A stretch of 64,000 nt of DNA from a virus. Of the stretch, positions 37,404 to 45,320 are shown piece after piece. Within the stretch, counting starts at the first letter, position 1. Each line of letters begins with the position of its first letter. The position numbers and the translations under genes are program-made. The stretch spans positions 104,647 through 168,646 of IMG/VR virus record IMGVR_UViG_3300050138_000621; one strand, 5' to 3'. The notes under the pieces were generated by a model. That model made no database searches, was not told where the DNA came from, and was given only the letters and a program-made list of their open reading frames with translations.

Positions 37404-39896
37404 TTACGCGCTTTGCTGAACCTGCTCGACCGTGAAGTTGATGATGACGAAGTAGATCGAGGTCGAGAGCTTGATCGCCATCTTGACCGCCATGACGGGG
37501 CCCTTGATCTTGATCGAGACGTTCTTGTAGCCCTTGGGCGCGTCGTCGCTGGGGGCGATGAGCTTCAGGCGCATCAGGTCGGCCATGATCGAGGAGATCG
37601 TGGTGGAGGCGAGCGACGCCGAGACGTCGGCGAGCGACTTGCCAACGAACGCCTTTTGCATCCGCTGCGCGGTCGTCAGCGTGACAAGGTCCGCCGCGTA
37701 CATCGCCTGAATGCTGTTGAAGACGAAGTTGTTGTCCGCGGTGTACGTCGTCTGGTCCGACGAGAAGGTGTACAGACCCGTCTCGTCCCGAACAATCGGG
37801 AGCAAGCCGGCCTGGAGGGCCTCCTGGACTTGGTCGGGATCCTGGTCCTTGAAGTCACCGGCGGCCTGAACGGCGCCGCTGATGGCGATCCCCTTGGCGA
37901 AGATCGCCTGGTAGAACGCACCGGCCTGCATCGCAGCCGCCTTGACGGCCGCCATCCAGGGCTGGTACTGCTCCACGCCGACCGAGCCGTCCGCGTCCAT
38001 CACGTCCTCGAACGAGCAGCAGCAGCGCGAGGATGCGAGGTTGGCCGAGACCGCCTGGCAGTTGACGAACGTGTCGCGGATCGAGAGAAAGGCCTGGCGG
38101 TGCCGCTTGGCCTTCATGTTCGACATCTGCAGCACGTGCGCGCGGACGTAGGAGTGGATCCCGGCGATGGTGTAGGACGAGCTGGCGTCGGTCAGACCGT
38201 CGGCGATGTCCGCGGTCGCGTCCCGCGAGAACAGCGGGATCACGAAGTTGGCGCGAACGAGCCGCAGGGCGGACGTCGCCAACTGGATCTGGGCGTCCGT
38301 GGTCCCGCCCAACGTGCCGCCCGTGAGGAAGGCGATGGCCGAGGGGGCCGGCAAGCCGGCCGGAGCCTTCGCCGCGAGCTGGACCAGCACGGAGTTCGCG
38401 TTGGTCGTGGTGAAGAACGCGTACGCGTCCTGCTTGATGCGGCCGGGGGCGCCGCCGTTGCTGGAGGCGATGTGGAACGTGCCCTGGTCGAGCGTCTTCG
38501 GCGACTGCGACCCCAGGGTCGCCGTGCCCGGCGCCGAGGTGTAGCCCTCGGCCGCTTCGATGAACGCCGCCAGGTCCGCCACCGTCTGGTAGTCGGAGAG
38601 CCTCAGCGAGCCGAGCGAGGCGCCCGCGCCGCCGGCCACCGTGATGACGATGTTGGTGCCGTCGATGGTGGCCGTGCCGGACGTGCCCTGGTAGCCGATG
38701 GTGAGGCAAACCTTGCCGCCGGCCACGATGTCCTCGGAGAGATTGTCGGCCTTGCGGGCCGACTGCATGTCCGCGATGTACTCGGTCGCCGAGACGATGA
38801 TCTTCGGCGCGGCCGTGGTCGAGAAGAAGGTGACCGGACCGCTGGCGTCGAGCTTGTAGAAGATGTCGACGAGGCCACCGGCGCCCGTGCCGAGGTCCGC
38901 GATCTCCAGCGACTTGCCGAGCCCGTCGACGGGGTCCCCAGCGGAGACGCTGATCGTGACCTGGTGTGCCGCCACGAGGTCGCTCGTCCCAACGACCAGG
39001 ATCGATCCCTGGGTCGTCGGCGACGTCAAGGCGCCGTGAGCGCCGCTGACGTCACGAGCCTTGATGGCCGAGATCGTGTTTGCGCTCTGTCCGGTGACGA
39101 TGTACGTACCAGCGTTGTTCGCGTGAACGGACGCCAGGACGGACCCGCTCCCGATGAACGCGGTGTCGCCCGGGATCAACGCCGCACCACTCCACGGCGT
39201 GTCGTAGGACAGCGTGACTCGGTTGCCGGAGACGACCGTCAGAGACAGGTTTCCGGTGATCGTGCCGACGACGCCAACCGCGCCGCCGCCCGTGGCGACC
39301 ACGCCGGTGAGTCCGTTGATGGCGGACACCGCCGTCGCCGCAGTTTCCGACGCCGCGATGGTCAACGATTGCGCCACGCCGCCGTTGACGCGGATCGCGG
39401 TGTTGACGCCCTGGGTGGGAACCAGCATGGAGAACGGGCCCGTGGTGGGGACCGCCTCGGCCTGCTTCTGCAGGACGGCGTTCGAAATCAGGTTGCCCTT
39501 CTTGCCGTACGAACGGTCCTGGACCGTCGCGTAGGTCGAGGCCGTCCAGTCTTCCAGCGTCCCGGACGCCTTGCCGGAGACGTTGGTCTTCACGAAGATG
39601 GCGCTGGTGAACGAACCCTTGATGTCGGGATCGTTGGCGGCGGCAACGGCGCCGCGGTAGGCCTTTACCAGGTTGCCAGATCCGTACTTCGCAACGACCT
39701 CGGATTCCGAGTTCGGACCGAAGGCATTGCGGCCGAGATCGCTCTCGTCCGAGAAGTCGGGGCCCTGATCGGACTCTCCCATGATCACCAGAACGCCAGA
39801 GGTGGCCAAAGAGCTGGGGGAGCTGACGACCTGGTAGTCGGCGTACGCGCCCGGGATGGAAATGGTTCCGCTATCGGTCGATACTGATTGTGCCAC
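37404..39896 (-). CDS. Tail sheath protein (830 aa)
   Basis: Contractile sheath subunit. The N-terminus (ISIPGAYADYQVV) and C-terminal third (YSVRAH-like region HSYVRAHVLQMSNM, MRLKLIAPSDDAPKGY, VEQV) follow sheath proteins. The C-terminal beta strands interlock with neighbours. At 830 residues it is longer than T4 gp18 (659); the extra length lies in beta-rich, Gly/Thr/Val-rich domains in the middle that would project from the tail surface. GTG start with a GGAG site. Confidence 0.88.
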   Translation of the reverse strand: MAQSVSTDSGTISIPGAYADYQVVSSPSSLATSGVLVIMGESDQGPDFSDESDLGRNAFGPNSESEVVAKYGSGNLVKAYRGAVAAANDPDIKGSFTSAIFVKTNVSGKASGTLEDWTASTYATVQDRSYGKKGNLISNAVLQKQAEAVPTTGPFSMLVPTQGVNTAIRVNGGVAQSLTIAASETAATAVSAINGLTGVVATGGGAVGVVGTITGNLSLTVVSGNRVTLSYDTPWSGAALIPGDTAFIGSGSVLASVHANNAGTYIVTGQSANTISAIKARDVSGAHGALTSPTTQGSILVVGTSDLVAAHQVTISVSAGDPVDGLGKSLEIADLGTGAGGLVDIFYKLDASGPVTFFSTTAAPKIIVSATEYIADMQSARKADNLSEDIVAGGKVCLTIGYQGTSGTATIDGTNIVITVAGGAGASLGSLRLSDYQTVADLAAFIEAAEGYTSAPGTATLGSQSPKTLDQGTFHIASSNGGAPGRIKQDAYAFFTTTNANSVLVQLAAKAPAGLPAPSAIAFLTGGTLGGTTDAQIQLATSALRLVRANFVIPLFSRDATADIADGLTDASSSYTIAGIHSYVRAHVLQMSNMKAKRHRQAFLSIRDTFVNCQAVSANLASSRCCCSFEDVMDADGSVGVEQYQPWMAAVKAAAMQAGAFYQAIFAKGIAISGAVQAAGDFKDQDPDQVQEALQAGLLPIVRDETGLYTFSSDQTTYTADNNFVFNSIQAMYAADLVTLTTAQRMQKAFVGKSLADVSASLASTTISSIMADLMRLKLIAPSDDAPKGYKNVSIKIKGPVMAVKMAIKLSTSIYFVIINFTVEQVQQSA

Positions 39897-39922
39897 GATG
39901 GTCTCCGTTAGGTGCTGAGGTG

Positions 39923-39941
39923 GTGTGAAGGTTTTTAAAGT
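39923..39941 (-). promoter_or_regulatory. Class C motif upstream of tail sheath
   Basis: ACTTTAAAAACCTTCACAC on the minus strand, 26 bases before the GTG at 39896. Confidence 0.5.
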
Positions 39942-39947
39942 CGTGAG

Positions 39948-41216
39948 CTAGCGCCGATTGCGCTTGGAGTTGCCCCGCCGAATCTTCGTTGAGCCGACGC
40001 TCAACATGTTGCGGTTGTGATTGACACCCGACAGCCCCTCGGTAGGCGCGGGCATCTCCTCTTTGCAAATCCCCGAGTGCTCCGACTTCTTGCAGTTGAA
40101 ACAGGTCGCGGCGTCGGGGAACGGAGACTTCTTTGCGGCCTTCGTTGAGGGCTCGCTCCGTTGAAGCGGGAGAGCGCCATGGAAGCGGGCGGAGGCGACC
40201 CGGGGGGCGGCCGGGGCCGCTGCGATGCCGGGCGTGGGGGCGGCGCCGGCCGGCGGCCGACGGAACCGAGACAGAAGGTTGTTGAGGAACCCCACGCCGC
40301 CGGCGCGCTTGTCGGCGGACAGTTGCTGGCGGGCCGCGGGTGCCGGGGCTGCTGCGGGGCGGGCGACGATCGCCGTGGGGCGGGCCGGGGCCGCCGCAGG
40401 CGCCTTCGGTGCCAGAGCGTGACTGGCCTGAACGTTCTGGAGCTTCGCCTTCAGGCTCGGGAGCCCGGCGCCCTTCCAGGCCGCGTTGGGAGCCATCGCC
40501 TGCACGTTGCCTAGCGAGGCTTTGGTGTCGGGGTGCACTCCGGTCTTCGGCATCGCTGCGCCGGGGGCCTGGGCCGGGGCCGCTGCAGGCGCCTTGGCGC
40601 CCGGGAGCCCGGCCTTGTCCTTGGTCGCGTTGGCGGCGGCGGGCGCCAGTTGGCGCACGTCGTTCAACGAGGCGGAGGTCGCGGCGTGCGGGACCTTGAA
40701 CGCGTCACCACCGCCCTGGCCGACCGGCTGCTTGCCGGGGATGCCCGAGGGGGCTGGGCGAGCGTCGGGGCTCGGCGTCGCGGCCGTGTGCTTCTTGAGC
40801 TTGCCACCCTTCTTGCCGGGGATCTTGAACTTCTTGCCCATTCCGCATTCCGCTTTCGCGTTCGGGATCACTCCCGAGGCGGCGCGGTTGCCGTTGCCGG
40901 AGCGGGGGGCGGTCTTGGGGGCGTTGGTGACGGTGCCGCCGCCGAACGTCGGGTTCGACGCGACGGACTTGAAGCCCTTCATCTCGCGATTGGCCTCTTC
41001 GGCCGACGCCTTGCGGAGCCTCAGGCACGGGCACTCCTTCGGCAACCGCGCACAGATGAGGCAAAGGTCGCCCTTGGCCAGAGCCGTACGACCGACCTCA
41101 CGCTCGCGAAGCTTGCGGAGCTGGGTACCGTAGCTGTCGATCTTCTCCTGCAGGAGGGCGGCCAGTTCGCGCCGAACTTCTGCTGGGGTGTACTCGCTCT
41201 TGGTCAGTTTACGCAT
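39948..41216 (-). CDS. Ala/Pro-rich virion-cluster protein with zinc knuckles (422 aa)
   Basis: A helical N-terminus with CLICARLPKECPC is followed by about 250 residues of low-complexity Ala/Pro/Lys sequence, including 2-3 imperfect repeats around HPDTKASLGNVQAMAPNA. A C-terminal knuckle CFNCKKSEHSGIC and a basic Arg/Asn tail close the protein. The residues GVGFLNNLLSRFRR come from a 46-base DNA segment shared with 24477-24522. By position a neck or tail accessory protein. Confidence 0.6.
   Translation of the reverse strand: MRKLTKSEYTPAEVRRELAALLQEKIDSYGTQLRKLREREVGRTALAKGDLCLICARLPKECPCLRLRKASAEEANREMKGFKSVASNPTFGGGTVTNAPKTAPRSGNGNRAASGVIPNAKAECGMGKKFKIPGKKGGKLKKHTAATPSPDARPAPSGIPGKQPVGQGGGDAFKVPHAATSASLNDVRQLAPAAANATKDKAGLPGAKAPAAAPAQAPGAAMPKTGVHPDTKASLGNVQAMAPNAAWKGAGLPSLKAKLQNVQASHALAPKAPAAAPARPTAIVARPAAAPAPAARQQLSADKRAGGVGFLNNLLSRFRRPPAGAAPTPGIAAAPAAPRVASARFHGALPLQRSEPSTKAAKKSPFPDAATCFNCKKSEHSGICKEEMPAPTEGLSGVNHNRNMLSVGSTKIRRGNSKRNRR
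40253..40298. repeat. 46-base dispersed repeat, copy 2
   Basis: One mismatch to 24477-24522. Here it encodes GVGFLNNLLSRFRRPP on the minus strand, inside an otherwise low-complexity protein. Confidence 0.9.
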
Positions 41217-41247
41217 TTACACTCGCAAGGGTGAAGGTTGCAGATAG

Positions 41248-41254
41248 ATGATTG
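41248..41254 (-). promoter_or_regulatory. Class B element CAATCAT
   Basis: Thirty-one bases before the ATG at 41216; promoter activity for this gene would leave a normal leader. Confidence 0.35.
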
Positions 41255-41302
41255 GGCTCTCGATCGCGGCAAAACTCTGAGCTACGCGGCAAATGAGTGA
41301 AC

Positions 41303-42277
41303 TTACTGCTCGACCACGAAACCCTCTGCCGGATCGCCTTCCGTATCGACGGGGTTGGCGTCGTCGTCGACGAACACGAGGCTCTCGTCGATGCTCTCGA
41401 TCGTCTCGACGAACTTCTTCGGCCAGATCTGGCGCACGTACCCGACCATGTTGATGGTCCGCTTGAACACGATCTCGGGCAGGAGCCGTTCTTCGATCGT
41501 GAAGGGCCCCGAGGAGATCACGGTCCGCTCAATGCCGCGCCCCTCAATCAGCTCCTGCTTGTAGTGCAGCAACATGAACTGGAGGATCGCGTGCAGGTAG
41601 GTCAGGTAGATCGACTCGCCCTGGGCGTACGCAGTGAGCTGGTACGTCTCGCGCATGTTTACGCTCTCGACCGTCTGGGTGAGGCGCGGATGGGCCCCCT
41701 TGAGGTAGCAGGTGCGAAAGTCGGCAACCGTGCCGGGGGCGAGGCCGATGATGGCGTCGTCGACGACCTCTTGGATTAAATGTTCGGCTCCGGTGGAATC
41801 AATGACCCACATCCCGGGCGCCGGCACGATGTCGCCGAGGGCGGTGATGGGGATGGCCATCAGCCCTGAGGACGCGGCGTACTGTTCCGGGGCGAAGGGC
41901 CCTGCGATCGGCGGCCAGTCAATGTCGTCGAGCTGGACGGGCTCGACATGCTCGTAGTGGACGTCGCCGTGGGTCTGCTCGGCCTCGGTCGACTCCATGA
42001 GCGCGATCGTGATGCAGGGAAACCGCAGCTCGTCCATGCGGTAGGACATGAATACCGGGATGTCCACCGGCTCCTTGCCATCGCCACCGCAGAACCACTC
42101 CGAAATCCGAGCGATCTCTTCGTCTCCGTACCTTTGGCGGGTGAGCTTATCGTTGCGGAGGTTCGCAAAGATCGCGTCGAAGAATTTCTGATCGCTTGAC
42201 CGTAGCCGGCGGAGGGCCTCAACGATAGCCGTCCGCAGCAGAATGTCGGTCTGCAGGATCCCGTGCGCTTCCTTCAC
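41303..42277 (-). CDS. Putative tail completion/terminator protein (324 aa)
   Basis: Lies between neck-type and sheath genes. The N-terminal helices (TAIVEALRRLRSSDQKFFDAIF) are followed by a beta-rich middle (PVFMSYRMDELRFPCITIALME) typical of proteins that cap the tail and join it to the head. The C-terminus is acidic. The GTG start is fixed by CAATCAT exactly 6 bases upstream. Confidence 0.6.
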   Translation of the reverse strand: MKEAHGILQTDILLRTAIVEALRRLRSSDQKFFDAIFANLRNDKLTRQRYGDEEIARISEWFCGGDGKEPVDIPVFMSYRMDELRFPCITIALMESTEAEQTHGDVHYEHVEPVQLDDIDWPPIAGPFAPEQYAASSGLMAIPITALGDIVPAPGMWVIDSTGAEHLIQEVVDDAIIGLAPGTVADFRTCYLKGAHPRLTQTVESVNMRETYQLTAYAQGESIYLTYLHAILQFMLLHYKQELIEGRGIERTVISSGPFTIEERLLPEIVFKRTINMVGYVRQIWPKKFVETIESIDESLVFVDDDANPVDTEGDPAEGFVVEQ

Positions 42278-42283
42278 CTCCCC

Positions 42284-42290
42284 ATGATTG
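42284..42290 (-). promoter_or_regulatory. Class B element CAATCAT
   Basis: Exactly 6 bases to the GTG at 42277. Divergent and nearly adjacent to the class A promoter at 42296. Confidence 0.65.
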
Positions 42291-42295
42291 CGCCG

Positions 42296-42307
42296 CGTTC
42301 GCTATAG
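42296..42307 (+). promoter_or_regulatory. Class A promoter
   Basis: Seven bases to the ATG at 42315. Confidence 0.85.
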
Positions 42308-42314
42308 ACCTGGT

Positions 42315-42626
42315 ATGGACGACATCGCCGAGACTCAAGCCGCGCTCCTGGAGACCATGGGGAACGAGAGGCAGCGGCGGGCCAACGCCTCGCAACTGCG
42401 GGAGTTCCTCCGGAAGCAGCTGGAGGTCGGCATAACGCCGAACCACTACCGGATCGACTTCTTGCGCAACGGCGCCATGGCCGTCATTGAGGCGCTCGGC
42501 GTTATCGCCGACAAGTTCGACCACGACTACCCGATGGACAAGGTCACGGCCCTGGACCTGATCGACATCCTCAACACCACGAAGGCCAAGATCATGGCGC
42601 GCGCCCAGGCCGCTCAGGAGGAATAG
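42315..42626 (+). CDS. Helical hypothetical protein (103 aa)
   Basis: Begins MDDIAETQAALLETMGNERQ; almost entirely helical, Ala/Leu/Arg-rich. No family recognised. It is followed with no gap by the next gene. This plus-strand pair interrupts the minus-strand virion genes. Confidence 0.65.
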   Translation: MDDIAETQAALLETMGNERQRRANASQLREFLRKQLEVGITPNHYRIDFLRNGAMAVIEALGVIADKFDHDYPMDKVTALDLIDILNTTKAKIMARAQAAQEE

Positions 42627-42905
42627 ATGGCGCTCTCGCAGAACGATCCCGCGCTCAACTACGACGGCTCCTGGGGCGACGCCTCCAAGGATTGGCCGTC
42701 GATCACCTTCCCGACGGAAGAAGAGGCCCGGGCGGCCTACGTAAAGGCCTGGCAGGATGTCAAGATCCCCTACGGGTGCTACGTCCTGGTCGACAAGGAG
42801 CTACGGCTCGAAACGCCGCTCATGAAGAAGGCGATGCAAATTTACCTCGAAATCTTCCCGACGGCGCCGCCAACCAAGCTCGGGCCCTCCTTTACCGACC
42901 TCTAG
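42627..42905 (+). CDS. Hypothetical protein (92 aa)
   Basis: Starts directly after the previous stop with a GGAGGA site. Sequence MALSQNDPALNYDGSWGDAS, mixed composition, not recognised. An HNH gene begins 9 bases after it. Confidence 0.65.
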   Translation: MALSQNDPALNYDGSWGDASKDWPSITFPTEEEARAAYVKAWQDVKIPYGCYVLVDKELRLETPLMKKAMQIYLEIFPTAPPTKLGPSFTDL

Positions 42906-42913
42906 CCCGCCAG

Positions 42914-43555
42914 GTGAAGAAGTGCTCCAAATGTGGGGTGCCCCAAGAGCGATCCAACTTTCGCTCCGATAGGACCCGAAAGGATGGGCTGAGCTACTGG
43001 TGCGACACCTGCAACGACAGGAAGAACAAGACCTGGAACGCTGCGAATCCAGAACTTGTCAAGGCGAACAATCTTCGGTCAAGTAGAAAGACCGCGGCTA
43101 GCAAGCGTGCCTACAGCGCTAAATATCGCCAGGATCACCCCGATCGGGTAGCTGTCACTCGAAGAAAAAGTGAGAACAAAAGATACCGAAACGACATTGA
43201 ATTTCGCCTTCGGAAGGCCCTGCGCGGACGAATGGCCTGTGCGTTAGCCAATGACCAGAAAGTGGGCTCGGCCGTACGAGATCTTGGCTGCACCGTCCCA
43301 GAGCTGAGGACTTGGCTGGAAGCCAGGTTTTACCCGCACCCGGAGACCGGGGCGGCGATGACCTGGGAGAACTGGTCGCCCACGGGCTGGCATATCGACC
43401 ACAAGAGGCCGTTGATCTCATTCATTTTGACGGACCGCGGCCAGTTTCTTCAGGCCGGCCACTACACTAACTTGCAACCACTGTGGGCAGTCGAGCACAA
43501 AGCAAAGAGGCGTAAGGACCTTGAACAGAAGGCCCTCTTTCGGCCCCTTCTCTAG
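42914..43555 (+). CDS. HNH homing endonuclease, GSAVRDLGCT family (213 aa)
   Basis: Compact member: MKKCSKCGVPQERSNF with CDTC as zinc pairs, then GSAVRDLGCTVPELRTWLE, FYPHPETGAAMTWENW, HNH core GWHIDHKRPL and HYTNLQPLW. GTG start at 42914 gives the same N-terminus as the 5190 gene. Appended to the end of a plus-strand operon and ending within 4 bases of a convergent virion gene. Confidence 0.9.
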   Translation: MKKCSKCGVPQERSNFRSDRTRKDGLSYWCDTCNDRKNKTWNAANPELVKANNLRSSRKTAASKRAYSAKYRQDHPDRVAVTRRKSENKRYRNDIEFRLRKALRGRMACALANDQKVGSAVRDLGCTVPELRTWLEARFYPHPETGAAMTWENWSPTGWHIDHKRPLISFILTDRGQFLQAGHYTNLQPLWAVEHKAKRRKDLEQKALFRPLL

Positions 43556-44385
43556 GCGAGTATCTTCGCCATCAGCGCGGGACCTATTTGGCGGATCCAG
43601 ACGTCCTCTGCCCACTGAGCGGCCTCCTCGAAGAGGTACATCGGCTTGTTGCCGGGGTGTAGCCACTTCCCCGTGCCCTTGTGCTTTGAGCTGGCGATCC
43701 TGAACGTGGAGATCGATCGCTGGATCTTGCCGTTGTCGTCCTTGAACTGGTGGACCGACACATCTTGCAGGAACGGGATCCCCGCGTTGCCCTGACGGGC
43801 CTGCCCGAGCGGGCCCTTGCCCATCCCCGGGCTCTCCTGGGTCTTCAGGGGCTTGGTCATGATGGAGAAGTTGTGCAGGCGGCCGAGGCGGGCCTCACCG
43901 TTCGCATCCTTCTCGATTTTGCCCCAGGGGATCTTTTTGCTGCGCATCGCCGCCTGGATGGTGCTGACCAGGTCCTGCTGGATTGGGCCATTGGTGGCTG
44001 GACCAAGCTGGGGGCCGCCGGCTTTGCCTTGGCTCGGGCCACCGTGGGCGAAGTTTACGATCGCATATTGCGAACCGTCCTTGGCTGTCTTGGCGTTCTT
44101 GCTGGCGAGAAGCGAGGGGAGCATATCCCACGCCGGCTGGCCGTCCTCGATCCAACGCACCGACGCGTCCAGCACCACCATGTGGACGCCGTCCTCCTCG
44201 CCCAACGTGAGCTTCTCGACGTAGGCTTCGCGCCGCGAATGGAGCTTCTCCGCCGCAAGTTCTATAATTTTGCTCTGTGTCATCGCGGCGAGTTCGGCTG
44301 CGGCTCGATCTGCCTCTTTTTGGACACCATCGGTGATGTCGGCGATGCTGAGCAAATCGCTAAGATCAATGTTTATGTGGAGCAT
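43552..44385 (-). CDS. Neck/tail-completion protein, HK97 gp10-like (277 aa)
   Basis: The N-terminal helix with ADRAAAELAAMTQSKIIELA, the central WIEDGQPAWDMLPSLLASKNAKT and the C-terminal RIASSKHKGTGKWLHPG, then LFEEAAQWAEDVW follow the HK97 gp10 type of head-tail joining proteins (helix, loop, GW.HPG segment, closing helix). Its ATG lies 13 bases inside the GIY-YIG gene end. Confidence 0.65.
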   Translation of the reverse strand: MLHINIDLSDLLSIADITDGVQKEADRAAAELAAMTQSKIIELAAEKLHSRREAYVEKLTLGEEDGVHMVVLDASVRWIEDGQPAWDMLPSLLASKNAKTAKDGSQYAIVNFAHGGPSQGKAGGPQLGPATNGPIQQDLVSTIQAAMRSKKIPWGKIEKDANGEARLGRLHNFSIMTKPLKTQESPGMGKGPLGQARQGNAGIPFLQDVSVHQFKDDNGKIQRSISTFRIASSKHKGTGKWLHPGNKPMYLFEEAAQWAEDVWIRQIGPALMAKILA

Positions 44386-45239
44386 GCTGGTGCCTCTACG
44401 TAGATCAATACGTGCCCACGGGCTGACTTTCGCTTACCAGAAAGGACGGCGCTCACCTCACCTTGGGTAACCCCGAGCGCACGGGCGGCCTCCCCCTGGG
44501 TGACGTAAACCTCCCCAGCCTCGTCCCTAAAGGGCCTACCGCCGCCCTTAAGCCGAGCCTGATGGATGCGGTTGGCTGGATCGTCAAAAAAGATACGCGC
44601 TCTCTGGCCTTGGGCTTCGCGGAGTGCTGGCCGATTGGCAACCTCGGCATTGATCCTGCACCTCTCCTCCCGAAATGCAGGGTTCATCTTCCGACCTGTA
44701 AGAGCCTTGGAAATCGATGAGCGTGTTTCCTGGGAGCGCGGCCGGCCCTTAAGTGGGCTTGGGCGCCCTTTGTTGGCCTCCGACATGCGCTGGCGCGCCA
44801 ACGGTGAGTGACGGCGTCCGCGAAGTGCCTCGGAGATATGAAGAGAATGAAGCTTCGACAAACTCCTGCCCTTGTGAGTGATTGACTGCCTGTGCCGCCA
44901 CTCGTCGGTACGCTGGTAAGTGACCCCTGTGGCACCCTCCCCTCCGTCCGTCTTATTGAGTAACGGCACCCCTAAAGAACGAGCTGCCGCGATCCACTCG
45001 GCCTCGGCTGGAAATACTGGATCTGGGGACGCAAATTCCTCCAGTATCTCTATATCGTAACCGTTCGGTAAAGAGCGAATCCAATTGGCCTTGTGCCTAT
45101 TGTTAGATCGCCTCAAGGATGACGGGAATGCGTGGCTTTTCGCGCGCTTCATCCCCAACGTTGTCGCCCCTATATACCGCCAAGTCCCGTCCCTCGGATC
45201 CACAAGCGCGTAAATCAAAAATTGGGAGTTAGTTTTCAC
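44373..45239 (-). CDS. GIY-YIG homing endonuclease with NUMOD3 repeats (288 aa)
   Basis: GIY-YIG nuclease start: FLIYALVDPRDGTWRYIGAT with the conserved RAKSH helix and late E in LEEF. The middle has several NUMOD3 DNA-binding segments (HISEALRGRRHSPLARQRMSEAN, SISKALTGRKMNP). A helix-turn-helix at the end (YVTQGEAARALGVTQGEVSAVL). GTG start is 15 bases after a class A promoter, more than usual. Inserted in front of the gp10-like gene. Confidence 0.92.
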   Translation of the reverse strand: MKTNSQFLIYALVDPRDGTWRYIGATTLGMKRAKSHAFPSSLRRSNNRHKANWIRSLPNGYDIEILEEFASPDPVFPAEAEWIAAARSLGVPLLNKTDGGEGATGVTYQRTDEWRHRQSITHKGRSLSKLHSLHISEALRGRRHSPLARQRMSEANKGRPSPLKGRPRSQETRSSISKALTGRKMNPAFREERCRINAEVANRPALREAQGQRARIFFDDPANRIHQARLKGGGRPFRDEAGEVYVTQGEAARALGVTQGEVSAVLSGKRKSARGHVLIYVEAPACST

Positions 45240-45254
45240 AGGATCCCAACATCT

Positions 45255-45266
45255 CTATAGCGAACG
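45255..45266 (-). promoter_or_regulatory. Class A promoter with displaced start
   Basis: Exact motif, but the GTG of the GIY-YIG gene is 15 bases away; suggests that the endonuclease inserted between promoter and original gene. Confidence 0.7.
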
Positions 45267-45275
45267 GCCCCCTAT

Positions 45276-45315
45276 GACTGCAAGTTGTTGACGTTTTCGT
45301 CAATAGGCTGCAGTC
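45276..45315 (-). other. Long stem-loop after the palm-domain gene
   Basis: GACTGCA/TGCAGTC outer stem and TTGACG/CGTCAA inner stem with a four-base loop and an asymmetric internal loop. It lies just after the stop of the gene at 45321. No T run follows, so it may be a processing or stability element rather than an intrinsic terminator. Confidence 0.5.
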
Positions 45316-45320
45316 GTGAT

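Noticed and set aside
37392-39887. 831-codon plus-strand open frame opposite the tail sheath gene
   Set aside because: Very Arg/Asp/Val-rich with no domain; it is the antisense shadow of a GC-rich gene whose sense frame is clearly a sheath protein.
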